In this document: positions 44,453 through 54,973 of the stretch, piece after piece
Position numbering within the stretch: position 1 is the first letter of the stretch
Layout of the letters: every line of letters begins with the position of its first letter
DNA from: Sarocladium kiliense
Taxonomy: Eukaryota > Ascomycota > Sordariomycetes > Hypocreales > Sarocladiaceae
NCBI GenBank assembly: GCA_030734395.1
Contig: JAUZTG010000051.1
Span: 310,001-374,000, forward strand
Reading direction: 5' to 3'
DNA length: 64,000 nt
The notes under the pieces: generated by a model
Told to the model about the DNA's origin: nothing
What the model saw: only the letters and a program-made list of their open reading frames with translations
The model's database searches: none
Position numbers and translations under genes: made by a program

Positions 44453-44989
44453 GGCGGGAGAGATTGTTTTGGATGAAGGTCGTTTGCGGAGTGAAGGGTT
44501 TGAAGTGGGATTGTCGAACGCGAGTTGGCTAGGCGGCACAGCGTCGAATGGAGTACTCGTCACAGAACTCGGAATGAAATCGGTAGTCCGAAACACGCAT
44601 CAAGACAGAACTCAATCCAGAACAAGAAGATTGAAGGGCAGCAATTGCCGGAGACTCTCTGCCTACAGCTCACGCAAGCGCAGTCAAGTCCTTGAGGCGG
44701 GCAGAATCGTCATCACAGGTCAAGGTCAGAGGGTGCCAGTCGCAGGTGAAGTCATCGGCGATATAGATCGAACTGTGTGTCCTACAGTGCGAAGTTCCAA
44801 AGTGTCACCTGCGGGGGCCATCACGATTGTCCCCCGCACTGTATCTCCAAGTACCAGCCAGACTTCTATTGGATTGTATTTGATGCAGTGATTTGACGTC
44901 CGGGCAATATAATTATGATGATACAGTAATTAATACCGATGCTTGATATATATGATGTACATGATACGCAATACAACAAGGACTGGCCT
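44453..44989. other. Intergenic, no gene seen
   Basis: MVP1 promoter and the 3' flank of the uL15m gene. No supported gene. Confidence 0.5.
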
Positions 44990-45934
44990 CTACCAGAGCT
45001 CCTCTGTGACAACCTTCTTCTCCTTTGGTGCGCTCTTGATCTTCTCTGTTCCAGGCACCTTCCAGTATAAACTTGGCGACTCTCCCTCCTTGATCTGGTG
45101 GCTCAGGTATCCTCTGTGCGCGGGATCTCTGTAGTACTCGATGTCAGGTCTGCTCGTTGGATCCGGCAGCCGGTACCGGAATCCTGCTTTCCTTGCCTCC
45201 GCCAGTACAGTCTCAACGTGCTCCTTGCCAACTGGGAGAGGCTTGTCTGTGTTCACAGATTCGCCTGTCAACAGACGCTGGATGGACTGTTTTGTGTAGT
45301 ATCGGGTAACGACTTTGCCGCCAGCGGCTTCGATGGCAGAAATAGCTCCGGCGGAACATCGCGAGACGAGAACGTCGATAGGTTGCTTGAGGGTTGATGC
45401 GCCACGAGAGAGGATCTTCACGCCATCTTTGACGCTTCCGATGATGCGGCTTTCGATGAGCTCCTTGGGTGTAATGCGTTGCGTCGGGTCAAGTCGGCCT
45501 TGGTCAATCCATTCCTGAATCCTGTCGAGGTTGACTTCGGACATGACAAGAGCACGTCTATAACTTCTGTGTCAGTGCAATGCTCACTTCTTTCGAACGG
45601 CCAGTTGTCTTCCTTACCTATTCTCGAAACCCTTCTGACCCAGCTTCCTGATCAAAGGGGTCTGACCACCCTGGAACCAAGGCTTGACATGTCCATGCTG
45701 GCCCTGACCCTTCGTACCTCTTCCTGAGGTCTTTCCGTGCCCAGATGACGGACCGCGACCAACTCGCTTCCTCTTCTTCACGGCTCCTGGGTTGTTCGCA
45801 AGGCTACCAAGAATCGATGCTTGTCGGGTTTGAATGGTCAACCCGGCAAGGGCAGCGGTCAATGATGTGATTTGGGGTCGAACGGCCGACCTGCAGCACA
45901 TGGCAATGCTGGGCGACAGTATCCGAGGCGGCAT
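44990..45934 (-). CDS. mrpl10: Mitochondrial large-subunit ribosomal protein uL15m
   Basis: Exons 45934..45618 and 45557..44990 (60-nt intron, GTAAGG..TATAG) give 294 residues. The N-terminal ~40 residues are Arg/Ser/Ala-rich without acidic residues, as in a mitochondrial import sequence. The uL15 signature follows: K-K-R-K-R-V-G-R-G-P-S-S-G-H-G-K-T-S-G-R-G-x-K-G-Q and F-x-G-G-Q-T-P-L-x-R-K-L. The second half has the L18e/L15-fold I-D-V-L-V-S-R-C-S-A-G-A-I. The C-terminal extension (~100 residues) is usual for fungal mitochondrial L15. It assembles into the mitoribosome 54S subunit (yeast MRPL10). Confidence 0.95.
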
Positions 45935-46457
45935 TGTCGCGGTTGATGCGCAATCGTTTGGATTGTCGAGACTGGGTGTTGGTATGGAATTTTCCAGGAG
46001 CTTTGAATGCCACGCGCTGGATGTTCCCACTTGGCCTTAGGCTACGAAACCAGCTACCCTGTAGCCTCAACACCTCCCCTCAGGGTTTTCTGGACGGCAT
46101 CTCCAGCATCTATTCTCGCACGGGGAAAGTATATATTAATCATAGCAGAAATCAGCAGGATATGGGCAGACCTTACTATTTCTCAACATTCAGCATCTAC
46201 TGTCACCTGGGACAGCAGGTCGTCCCTCGCGTTGGGATATCCGGCGTTCCTCCACCTCCACATGAACTTCACTCCAAACTGGAGAGTACACATGATCGAC
46301 AAGGCAGGTATGCACCATTACGAGGAGATAGCCATGAATAAGTTTCCTGAAGGCAGGTGTTTGTTCTGATCTTACATTATGTGTCAGTGGGGAAATTCAC
46401 GACCCAAGCCTTGCGCCGACACGCTATGTTATGCAATCCCGACCTCTATCTAACTTC
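45935..46457. other. Intergenic, no gene seen
   Basis: 5' flank of the uL15m gene and 3' flank of the mannosyltransferase gene. No supported gene. Confidence 0.5.
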
Positions 46458-48115
46458 TCATTTTGCCCAACCACCAGCAACATCCACCCATTCTGCTATA
46501 CAAGATCCCTCCTTGGCCTCAACATCCACTACATCCTTATCGCACTTGCATCGGCACCCCACGCCATTCTCCAGTTCGTCATCCCAGTCATCCCAGTACA
46601 CATCCTCGCGCTGCCGTGCCCGTTTGTCGAGCGTTGTGTCCTCAAGATACGGCGGACGGGGTAGTTGCCGCCCAGGCGCGTTTGCTGGACAATGCTGTAT
46701 TGTCGTGTGTCTATAGCCAATGTCGCGGAAGTAATGGATGTCCTTGACCTCCAGAAGGGCCCCGGCGGCGAGGGAGTGTATAGGCGCATCCCCCCAGCGC
46801 TCCATCCAGAAACCCCCGCTTCGGTCCATCATCTCAAAGAAAGCCTCATACTCTTTGCTGCGAAACCAACTCAGTTTGGCAATCTCAAAGTTAGACCAGA
46901 AATGGCATGTGTTGTAAGATTCGCCTTCCATGGCCTCGGGATCATTCTCGGGCCTGAAGTGTTTGCTCTGCTCCTTCATCTCCTGCGGCGGACGTGGGTC
47001 CGTATCTGCGGCCTTATCAGGCTGTACTTCGACGGGCTCGACAAACATTTGCCACAAGTCGGTGGACTTGATCTTGTTGATTCGTTTGTATGCGGATGCA
47101 TAACGGAAGAGGTTGGGCACCGTCTCACGAAACTCCTGAATGGCGATTGTGAAGCCATATGTTTTGTTGTGCTCAATCATCTTGAGAAATGGGTCGCTAG
47201 GAAGCGTCAGTTTGTTGTTCGGCCAAGCAATGTGGCTGGACATACTACGTAATATCGCAGAAGTACTTGATATCCGGTTCGACACGCCAGTACCACTCAT
47301 ACTTGAGCAGCAATGGATGCTTGTAAAAGAATCTGGATTGAGATTAGCCATGAGCCGTGATCGAGTGACGCAACACCTACCCAGAATAGAACCGACACAT
47401 GGTATGATAGCTCTCCAGACCACCATACATGACGGCAGAGTCGCCCTGCTTTGCAATACCTTCTTTGGCCGCTTTCACGTCCATCCAGTCTGGATATCCC
47501 CACATGTCGGGTCCAACCTTCCCAAACTCGACAGTACCAGATGTGTAGTTCGCGACCGTCGACTTGAAGGTATCATCGAAGTCCCCATCGTTGAGGAAGA
47601 CATAGGGGTAGTGGTACCACCTATTGAAGTGCCGCTCCACAGATTTCAAGGACTGAACAACCCCGTCCAAGTCACTGTTCCGCGCAAGGATAACGAATGC
47701 AGCGTTTGCCCTTGGGTTTGAAGTATCGGGTTCGAGGCAGCCTTCTACGAAGACTTTGTCGTGCTTCTCACTGATCTTCCTAAGTGACCATTAGTGTAGA
47801 ACCCTGGTATATGCGACGCGGAATACTGTACCGAATAGCAGGAGGTGCGCCGCCTGGCATAAGGAAAAGTACCGGCGAGTTTGTCTGCCGCGTGAATATG
47901 AATATGATGAGAATCAGAATCAATATGGGGAAGATGATCGCGAGACCAAGAGGTATAGAAACCCCAGAGTCACCCCATAATGCAAGTGGCCTGCTCAAGA
48001 ACCCAATTCTGTTCGGAACCCTTCTTCTCCGTCCTTTCTCGTCGGTATGCACTGGAAGTTGTTCTGCATGACTCCGCGACGCCCCTGACTTCGGGGCACG
48101 CCGCGAGAGATCCAT
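46458..48115 (-). CDS. KTR/KRE2-type alpha-1,2-mannosyltransferase (GT15)
   Basis: Exons 48115..47832, 47779..47381, 47332..47246 and 47196..46458 encode 502 residues. The third donor was set at GTATGT because this restores the conserved T-Y-D-P-F across the junction. Residues ~53-75 form a single membrane anchor (type II, Golgi). The catalytic domain has the GT15 landmarks N-A-A-F-V-I-L-A-R-N, Y-P-Y-V-F-L-N-D, Y-E-W-Y-W-R-V-E-P-D-I, T-C-H-F-W-S-N-F-E-I-A and G-D-A-P-I-H-S-L-A-A-G, with the Cys-rich C-terminus C-R-C-K-C-D. The enzyme adds alpha-1,2-mannose from GDP-mannose to N- and O-linked glycans in the Golgi. Its C-terminal 30 residues are longer than usual. Confidence 0.94.
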
Positions 48116-48914
48116 AGCAGTGCGCCAGTATAGCCTCCAGTTCGCGAGGACCCTCGGTCTAAATCCCAAGAGCGCAAAATTCGGTCGCAGCTAGGAAGTC
48201 ATCTGGGTTGGCGCAATAAGAAATTAAGCTTGGATGGGCCAGGGACCGCTTCGGCCGTTCCAATTCGTAGATACGCTGATGGACCGGAATTGAGGCTGTC
48301 GCTGAGCACCGAGGATAACGTGACTGTGATGGAGAAGTCGTCCTGGGGTAATTGACAGCGGGAATCGCAAATGTGATGGAGCTGCTTCGACTCGTCAACT
48401 AAATTAGTTGGGACGCGCTTCGTTGTCGAGACGTGTCGTGAACAAGTAGCTTCGGCCGTGGGGAATGTATAGGTAAGATGTAAACGAGGGAATTTCAGGT
48501 CGTAAGGTCGTCAAGGCAGAATATACAAAGAACCTCCCAATACGAAAGGAAGTGTCTTCTAGTGATCGAGAATCCGGTCTGCGGTTGACGAGGTTGAAGC
48601 TGGACCCCTGTGGCTTGTGACAGTCGCGCCACACTTGCGCTTCCTGGATGGGCTAACAACGTGATCCGAGAACTGACATCAACCACACAGTGTCCGTCAT
48701 CAACACGGACCACACGACTGAGCAGCTGACTTTCACACCCAAAGTTGGACAAGACTTACTTTAATAAAGCCTGGTATTCTTGTATGAGGTTCCTGACGAC
48801 GAAAAGCTTGAGCGGCGCTGGCTTTGCTGGTCCCCGTACCGCAAGATCTTCTGAAGTCAACCACGGCAGTTCAGTAGACACCTGGGGTTGGGTCCAGCTC
48901 TACTCTCTTCAACC
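48116..48914. other. Divergent promoter region
   Basis: Shared upstream region of the mannosyltransferase (minus) and DUF4604 (plus) genes. No supported gene. Confidence 0.5.
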
Positions 48915-49433
48915 ATGTCACAGAAGATAACATCAAAGAATCTGTCATACAATTCCTCACTTCCGCCTTTCCTCGCCGCTCTTCATGCGCAAGCCGGCAA
49001 CTCCACTGGTCCTGATCCTCAACTAGCAAAGCAGCGAAGGGCAGCAAAGAAGCGTTCTGCAAGTGAAGAAGCTGAGGATGTGCCTCTAGTAGTTGACGAA
49101 CAGGGGAATGCTGTGGCTGTGGAGGTGGAAAAAGATGGTACGGTGAGGAAAACAGAATCAACCCAGGACAGCGACAAGCTTGCAGAGACTGAAGGGGGCC
49201 ATTCATCTGCAAAGAAGGACGAGACTAAGGCTGGGTTTGGGGTTCGGAAAAGAAGGACTGGGAGGCTCGTAGGTGATGATGCTGGAGAGGATGAGGTGAA
49301 AGCGGCAGATTCTAAGGGCGCGCCCACCAAAACACCGTCGCAGACAGAGGAACAGCCAAGCTCGGAGGCTAAAGACAAGAAGCCGAAGAAAAAGGCAAAG
49401 AAGATCAAGCTCAGTTTTGATGAAGGGGACTAG
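48915..49433 (+). CDS. DUF4604 family protein
   Basis: Intronless, 172 residues. It begins M-S-Q-K-I-T-S-K-N-L-S-Y-N-S-S-L-P-P-F-L-A-A-L and ends K-K-A-K-K-I-K-L-S-F-D-E, the paired termini that define the DUF4604 family. The middle is charged, Glu/Lys/Ser-rich and probably disordered, with a basic patch (R-K-R-R-T-G-R-L). The basic clusters suggest the nucleus. The molecular role of the family is not known to me. An in-frame non-ATG extension upstream to 48888 was rejected. Confidence 0.88.
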   Translation: MSQKITSKNLSYNSSLPPFLAALHAQAGNSTGPDPQLAKQRRAAKKRSASEEAEDVPLVVDEQGNAVAVEVEKDGTVRKTESTQDSDKLAETEGGHSSAKKDETKAGFGVRKRRTGRLVGDDAGEDEVKAADSKGAPTKTPSQTEEQPSSEAKDKKPKKKAKKIKLSFDEGD

Positions 49434-49703
49434 ATGAGTCCACATTATACCAGAAAGTTCAACTACGATACCCTGCTGGTATGAAGCCGCGCCTGCATCA
49501 CGGGTTCATGAGAATAGGAACGGCATTGGCCGCACGCTTTAAATGAACGTGTGAATTGACAAATGAACCTCTTAATCTACACTGGTGCCAGTCACTCGCC
49601 GTGGAATCAATTGCCGCCCCCTCCGTCTATAAATCATCTTTCCCAACAACCCAGCATAGTACACGGAATGCTAGCACCCGACTGACTTGCAGAGATTAGG
49701 CCC

Positions 49704-50549
49704 TTAACGGTAGCGGTACTCAGGCTTGATGTAGTCGGCGAAGGTCTTGGGCTCCTCGTACTCCTGGGCGTGGTGGTGGTCGTGGTGGTGGTCATCCTGG
49801 GGGCCAACAAACTCCATGTTGTAGACGCTGCCGCACTCAGGGCAACGCTCGAGGGGACGCTCACGGGTCAGCTGTCAAGATTTGTTAGCGAGGAGTTCGA
49901 GATCAATCGTGGTCGGGTATCCATACGCGAAGCCAGTTAACAACGTGAGAGTCGGCAGGGTAGCCGGTGCAGCCGGCGAATTGCTCCTCGCCGGCGGAGC
50001 GCACGGGGATCGGGTTGTCCATGGTGCCCTTGCGGCTCGCATCGAGAGGCCTCATGTCGAAGATGTCGACACCCTCCATCTTTCCGAGAATCTCGAGACG
50101 CTCGAGACCAGTGGCCTGCTCGAGGTCGGTGGGAACGGTACCGGGCTCGGCACCAGGGCCGAAAAGGTCGTCATCGCTCTTGATCTCTGTATGATTTCAA
50201 TCCAGTCAGCCTCCAATAACGAGCAGAATGGGTATTGTTCGGAATGAGGAACGATTGCGAAGCTCGCTCGGGGTTCCGGGTCGGGTAGAAAACGTACGGC
50301 TGAGGGTCTTGTACTCGCCGACCTTCTTCTGCGTGACACCAGCGAGGGCAGCAGCCTGCTCGTTGGGAGTGGTCGGACCAGCCTTGGCCTCACCTGCAGC
50401 GCATTGTCAGTCTCAAGTGTCTTGAATTCGGTATCGAGGTGCTCGGAAGGTTGCATACGGAGGACGAAGGAGGTCGAGAAGCTGCGGGCAATGACGGGGG
50501 CGACAGCCGCACGGCGAGCCGCGGTGACGGCAACACGCTGCATGAACAT
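49704..50549 (-). CDS. cox4: Cytochrome c oxidase subunit 4 (mammalian Vb)
   Basis: Exons 50549..50459, 50393..50298, 50186..49927 and 49871..49704 encode 204 residues. Residues 1-30 are an amphipathic Arg/Ala/Ser presequence (M-F-M-Q-R-V-A-V-T-A-A-R-R). The mature part holds the zinc site of the family: C-T-G-Y-P-A-D-S-H and, after the last intron, R-C-P-E-C-G-S-V-Y. F-G-P-G-A-x-P-G-T-V-P-T-D and N-P-I-P-V-x-S are conserved too. A His/Asp-rich tail (D-D-H-H-H-D-H-H-H) precedes the end and may bind metal. The protein is a nuclear-encoded structural subunit of respiratory complex IV on the matrix side of the inner membrane. Confidence 0.95.
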
Positions 50550-51083
50550 TGTGAAGACTCGATTTTGTGTAGGGTATAGGCGTGTCGAGGATGGAGCGTC
50601 GGGTTCAGCGACTGAAGGTGCCGAGGGATTTGTGATGATGATTCGGGTCGAGATCCAAACGTACGATCCAGTTTGCCGTGCATTGGCCAATCGCGGCGGG
50701 TCTATATTGTCACGTGACGGGTAAGCTCAGCTCCATCAGCCGAAAACATGGAGCTCATGCTTCTAAGCTCATATTACGATGAGCACTGAACGTTTTCACA
50801 GGAGATCCGTTGAGCGACGGACGCGACGTGCAATTCCTGATTTTGAGGATGAGCGTGCAGGCAGCGTACGTTGAACTACTTTCTCCGTGCCCAGAAGCTC
50901 AATGCCGATGCGCATTCAGAGCAAAGCAAAGCAAGTCAGATAACTGCGCTAGGGACTGACTGTCCATCGAAACTCCGCGCTGATGCCTTCGCCGAACCAT
51001 GCGTAAATCATCCATACTTCGCCGTGCGACCAAAGATCAAAGGTGCTACATCGCAAGCATTTCTCCCGGGTTGTCTTTCATTT
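50550..51083. other. Intergenic, no gene seen
   Basis: cox4 promoter and 3' flank of the next minus-strand gene. No supported gene. Confidence 0.5.
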
Positions 51084-52114
51084 TCATTCTGCGCCACCCT
51101 TCCGAGCTGTCCCAGCATATCCAGTATCGTACAGCCTTGCGAGCTCTCTCCGCCGCTCTCGCAGCCGCACCCTTAGCTGTTCCTTGGTCTCTGCAGGGGA
51201 AACGTGCCTCTCCCCCTTCCTGGCCTCCCTGGATCCCCTGCGACGGTTACCTGGGCCGACAGTGCTGCGTGTAGAACTATCTACTTGGCCGCTTGAGCTT
51301 TGGTGAACCAGGCTTTTCTTGGCTCCATATTTGTTTGATGTTCCCTGGTGCCTGGCTGATCGCAAGATAACGGCGCGGAATAGGGGATCTTCGTAGTGCT
51401 TCCCACTTCCTGGAGGACCATCATCGCCAAGTTTCGTGATGATAGATCGGACAGGATTATTATTGGCCCCCCTCTTCCAGATGTCTTTCTGCATGATCTT
51501 TAGGGAGATCCTCCAGCGTATAAAGTCGAAAGGGTCCATGTTGAGCTCGCCTTTTGTGCTTAACACCTGAAGATCAGAGACCTTGCAGGCCAATTTATAC
51601 ATTATTTCCTGCTCGCATAAACCTTCCGCTGGGAGATACTCCTTAGCTACGACCTGATTCGGATGATAGGGTGACGAGGGACCGAAGATCTCGCGTATTT
51701 TTCTTTGCTTCGAGACATTGTCGGAATGAAGCTTGGCTTTCTCCTTGATCTTCCGTCCGTCTTCGACGGACACCGCCCCTGTAATGGACGCTTCCAGAAT
51801 CCTGTAGCGCTCCTTCTCCTCCTCCTGGTGCTTCTCACCTTCATTGTACTGATCGAGAGATTTCCATGATCTTTGCCAGTATTCATGGTCCTCTGTGATT
51901 CTATCAAGAGGGACATCACGGAGGGCCCGAGGGTTGGTGAAGACCACGCCATTATCGAAGAGATGGCCTTCTCTGGGGGTCATAAGCATGATCCGCAGAG
52001 GATCGTCTTCCGCTAGATCACGAAACGCCTACAAACGGTCAGTAGTGTTGATATAAAGCTCTGGGAGGAGCTAGGACGAAGCTTCTACAAGGAGGATAGG
52101 ATGGGACTCACCAT
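51084..52114 (-). CDS. Uncharacterised protein with a start codon as sole first coding exon
   Basis: Exon 1 contributes only the ATG at 52114..52112, directly followed by a strong donor (GTGAGT). After an 83-nt intron, exon 2 (52028..51084) supplies 315 codons, for 315 residues. The second exon begins A-F-R-D-L-A-E-D-D-P-L-R-I-M-L-M-T-P. The protein is rich in Lys/Glu/Arg, with probable helices (E-E-E-K-E-R-Y-R-I-L-E-A and K-E-Q-L-R-V-R-L-R-E-R-R-R-E-L-A-R-L). A conserved-looking middle has F-G-P-S-S-P-Y-H-P-N-Q and M-D-P-F-D-F-I-R-W-R-I-S. I recognise no family. If the tiny exon were wrong, translation would start at the internal M-L-M (51989). Confidence 0.65.
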
Positions 52115-52614
52115 GACTGGAGACTTGTGATGACTTGACGTGAGACGCGCTTCTGCAGTCAAATCGACCTCAAGTTGTCAAGCTCAGCACATAGCGTTGC
52201 GTGGAGGAGAGGGGTTGCTGAAGATGGAAGATGGGCGTAAGACGAAAGGGGGCTTTTGGCTCTAATGAATGAGCCGACGGCGATCGATGTGTGTTGGTAC
52301 AGTGAATTGTCACGAAGTGGGCATCCGGCACTGTGATCCTGGCAGCTTCCACGGTGGTGGCACAGTGCAGCACCTCACTGCAGGAAACTGTGCAACAGCA
52401 CTGTGCAACTTTCACCCTGTGAATGTGTCCGTGTCGGCTTGTCAGTAATTTAAAATCACCCCGTTGACTTGCGAGTGCATCTGGCTGGAATAGGCGCCTC
52501 CAGAGTTTGCAGATTTGTCAGTGTTGTTGGCGGTAGTCAGGCTCTCCTCAGCTTTCGATCCTCTTCCATCCTTGTATCATTCGGATTCAAGTCAGAGCAA
52601 ACCGAAGCTTGACC
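52115..52614. other. Divergent promoter region
   Basis: Between the uncharacterised minus-strand gene and the hydrolase gene. No supported gene; the stretch near 52330-52410 is rich in the word CACTGTG/CACAGTG. Confidence 0.45.
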
Positions 52615-53394
52615 ATGCCAGCATTTGTATCTTTGAATCCCGTTACGCCTCACAGCCATACCGTCATCTTTCTTCACGGCCGAGGTAGCACCGCTTCCGC
52701 GCTGTCGGAGTCCCTGTTCGACAGTCGCGACTCTTATGGGCGGGACTTCCGCGATCTGTTTCCGACCTTTCGCTGGGTCTTTCCCCAAGCCTCGGCTTGC
52801 AGACCCGCCGCGTTCGCTCAGGATTTGAGGACACAATGGTTCGACGTATGGAACGCACGGGACTTGACGGACAGAGAAGAACTGCAAGTCGAGGGCTTGC
52901 GTGCGAGCGTGAAAGCAATCCAGAGTATCATCACAGAGGAGGCTGAGAAGCTAGGGGGCAAAACAGAGAGATTGATCTTGGTCGGAATTAGCCAAGGTGC
53001 TTCAACAGCGATTCACACGCTCTTGCAACTGGACCACTTACTGCCAGTTGGCCACATGTCCTCCAAGCTTGGTGCGTTGATTGGCTTTTGCGGCCGACTC
53101 CCGTTCGCTGGTCGATCCCTTGTCGAAACGCGTTTGATGCTTGATCCTGCAAATACTTCTGGGAGAAACGAGATACTCAGAAATACGCCTATTCTTCTTG
53201 AACATAGCATCAACGATCCTTTGGCAAAGGTCGAGGACGGCAGGGTCTTGAGAGACGCCATGATAGACTTTGGTGCCGACGTGGAATGGGTCGAGTATCC
53301 TGATGGCGGTCACTGGATTCAAAGCCCAGAAGGAGTGGAAAATGCGGCAGCATTCTTGAGGCGGACGCTGAATCTGGCGGTTGGAGATACCTAG
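52615..53394 (+). CDS. Acyl-protein thioesterase/carboxylesterase-like alpha/beta hydrolase
   Basis: Intronless, 259 residues. The phospholipase/carboxylesterase pattern is complete. The oxyanion loop F-L-H-G-R-G is at 19-24. The W-F-D-V-W-N segment lies near 75-80. The nucleophile Ser126 is in G-I-S-Q-G-A-S. The acid is in S-I-N-D-P-L-A and the His in D-G-G-H-W near the C-terminus. Related enzymes remove acyl groups from proteins or hydrolyse short esters in the cytosol. The loop before the acid differs from classic Apt1 (H-G-x-x-D), so a generic carboxylesterase is equally likely. The gene converges with the MFS gene that follows, with only 49 nt between stops. Confidence 0.88.
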   Translation: MPAFVSLNPVTPHSHTVIFLHGRGSTASALSESLFDSRDSYGRDFRDLFPTFRWVFPQASACRPAAFAQDLRTQWFDVWNARDLTDREELQVEGLRASVKAIQSIITEEAEKLGGKTERLILVGISQGASTAIHTLLQLDHLLPVGHMSSKLGALIGFCGRLPFAGRSLVETRLMLDPANTSGRNEILRNTPILLEHSINDPLAKVEDGRVLRDAMIDFGADVEWVEYPDGGHWIQSPEGVENAAAFLRRTLNLAVGDT

Positions 53395-53443
53395 AGATCA
53401 ATGAGAAAATGTACATATCGACTAGTTCTATCATCAAACGAGA

Positions 53444-54973
53444 CTATCGTTGCTCGTCGTCTCTATCCTGTGGGTGCCCTACTGGCTCCAGTTCGAAGCT
53501 CTCTTCGTCGCTTTCTCGTCTACGTGCATCTGTCTGTTCATCGCCCCCCTCTTCGTGTTCATACAATTTCATGTTGATGAACATTGCCCACAGCCCAAAG
53601 TCGTATGCAAGCCGCAAGGCGCCACCCATGACAAAAGCAACCCAGAACTTGTTTGTATGTGCCAGTGCACCGGTTAGAGTCGGGCCAATAGTCGAGGCCA
53701 TGGTCCGTAGCGTGCTTGTGATGCCCATGACGGCCGTCCGCTCCTCAGGCTTGACCACAGCAGCTATGAAAGCTGTTCGCGGAGCCTGGTCCATGTTATT
53801 CAAGCCAGTCCGGATGAAAAGCAGAACAATTGTGAGGACAAGACCTGAGGGTGCGGGGAAAAGCAGGACGGCGAGTGACGATGGTACATGGGTGAAAACC
53901 ATAGTGTTAACGAGGCCGAGGTGACGGGCAAGAGGCCCAGCGAAGATAGTTGAGATAGCACCGAGGATGTAGCAGATGGACATGATGTCGCCAAGCCGAG
54001 ACTTGGAAAGGTGGAATTTGCGGTCGAGATAGTAATTCGTCAGGGTATATGAGACCATTCCATCGGCAAGCGAGTCCACTGTGAGCAAGAACCACAATTT
54101 ATACATGACTGAGCGGGTGGCCGCAGAGATCTGGGAGAAGCGAGACTTCTTGGACTGTGTCTGCGGCGTAGGCTTCGGCACCGGCGTGTTCCCATCGTCA
54201 TCATCGTCATCATCTCGCTGTGAAGGGTCAAGCAGACCCTGTGCGGACTCTCCAGTAGCCTCGCCCTCGCCTTCCGGTTTTGGATCGTTCAGCTCGCACT
54301 TGGAACTCATGGATGCTGCCAAAAGAACGTTGAGCAAGCCCATGACCACGTAGACCCAAAACAGGGCATGGTAAGCGCTCAGAATATCCCAGCCGTCTAG
54401 GTTACGGAGTGTCTCAACAACCCTTCCCGACATCTCGGTGCCTGCTGCTGAGCCTAAGCTCGACACCGTAACGTACCACGACAGCACGTCCGATCTCGTT
54501 TTGGGGTTCGTGAGATGAGACAGGGTGGACTCCTCTATCGCTCGGAAGGGTCCGAAATCGCCACCAGAAGCGCTGATGACTCCAATCACTGCCGCAAGCA
54601 GAAGCACCCAGAAGTTTTCGAACAAGGCGAAGACGACACCGGACATTGCCATCAACAACCCGCCGGCAAGAAGAACCCTGCGACGACCAAGGCCGTCAGC
54701 CATGAGAGACATGACAAAAGACAAGGCGACGTCGCCGACAAGCGTTAATGTCATGAAGAGGCCGATTTGAACATCGGTGAAGTCGAGCTCAGCGAAGAAG
54801 AGGGCCATAATGAGTGATGCTGCTCCAAAGGCAAACATGCGACATGTTCGGGCGAGAATGACGAGAATAGCATCCAATCCGGTCTGAGATAGTGATCGAA
54901 GTCCCGACTCATGATAGAGACGAGCCCAAGGCTTGCGCCATGAGGGAGGTGGCTCATCGTGCTTCGGGCCCAT
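53444..54973 (-). CDS. MFS transporter, intronless
   Basis: A single frame of 509 residues with about twelve hydrophobic segments. The second and third helices are joined by the MFS motif A (M-A-D-G-L-G-R-R-R-V). The central cytoplasmic loop is acidic (D-D-D-D-D-D-G-N) and followed by Ser/Lys. The second half starts S-V-M-Y-K-L-W-F-L-L-T-V-D-S-L-A-D-G-M. The G-x-F-G-P-F-R-A-I-E-E motif in helix 4-5 and Q-A-P-R-T-A-F in helix 10 are typical of a fungal/plant MFS subgroup of unknown substrate. The C-terminal tail is acidic and cytoplasmic. A plasma-membrane or vacuolar location is inferred. Confidence 0.9.
   Translation of the reverse strand: MGPKHDEPPPSWRKPWARLYHESGLRSLSQTGLDAILVILARTCRMFAFGAASLIMALFFAELDFTDVQIGLFMTLTLVGDVALSFVMSLMADGLGRRRVLLAGGLLMAMSGVVFALFENFWVLLLAAVIGVISASGGDFGPFRAIEESTLSHLTNPKTRSDVLSWYVTVSSLGSAAGTEMSGRVVETLRNLDGWDILSAYHALFWVYVVMGLLNVLLAASMSSKCELNDPKPEGEGEATGESAQGLLDPSQRDDDDDDDGNTPVPKPTPQTQSKKSRFSQISAATRSVMYKLWFLLTVDSLADGMVSYTLTNYYLDRKFHLSKSRLGDIMSICYILGAISTIFAGPLARHLGLVNTMVFTHVPSSLAVLLFPAPSGLVLTIVLLFIRTGLNNMDQAPRTAFIAAVVKPEERTAVMGITSTLRTMASTIGPTLTGALAHTNKFWVAFVMGGALRLAYDFGLWAMFINMKLYEHEEGGDEQTDARRRESDEESFELEPVGHPQDRDDEQR

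Noticed and set aside
44453..44596. N-terminal extension of MVP1 by 48 codons
   Set aside because: The M-S-L-F-G start at 44452 is the family norm. The extension reads like leader sequence.
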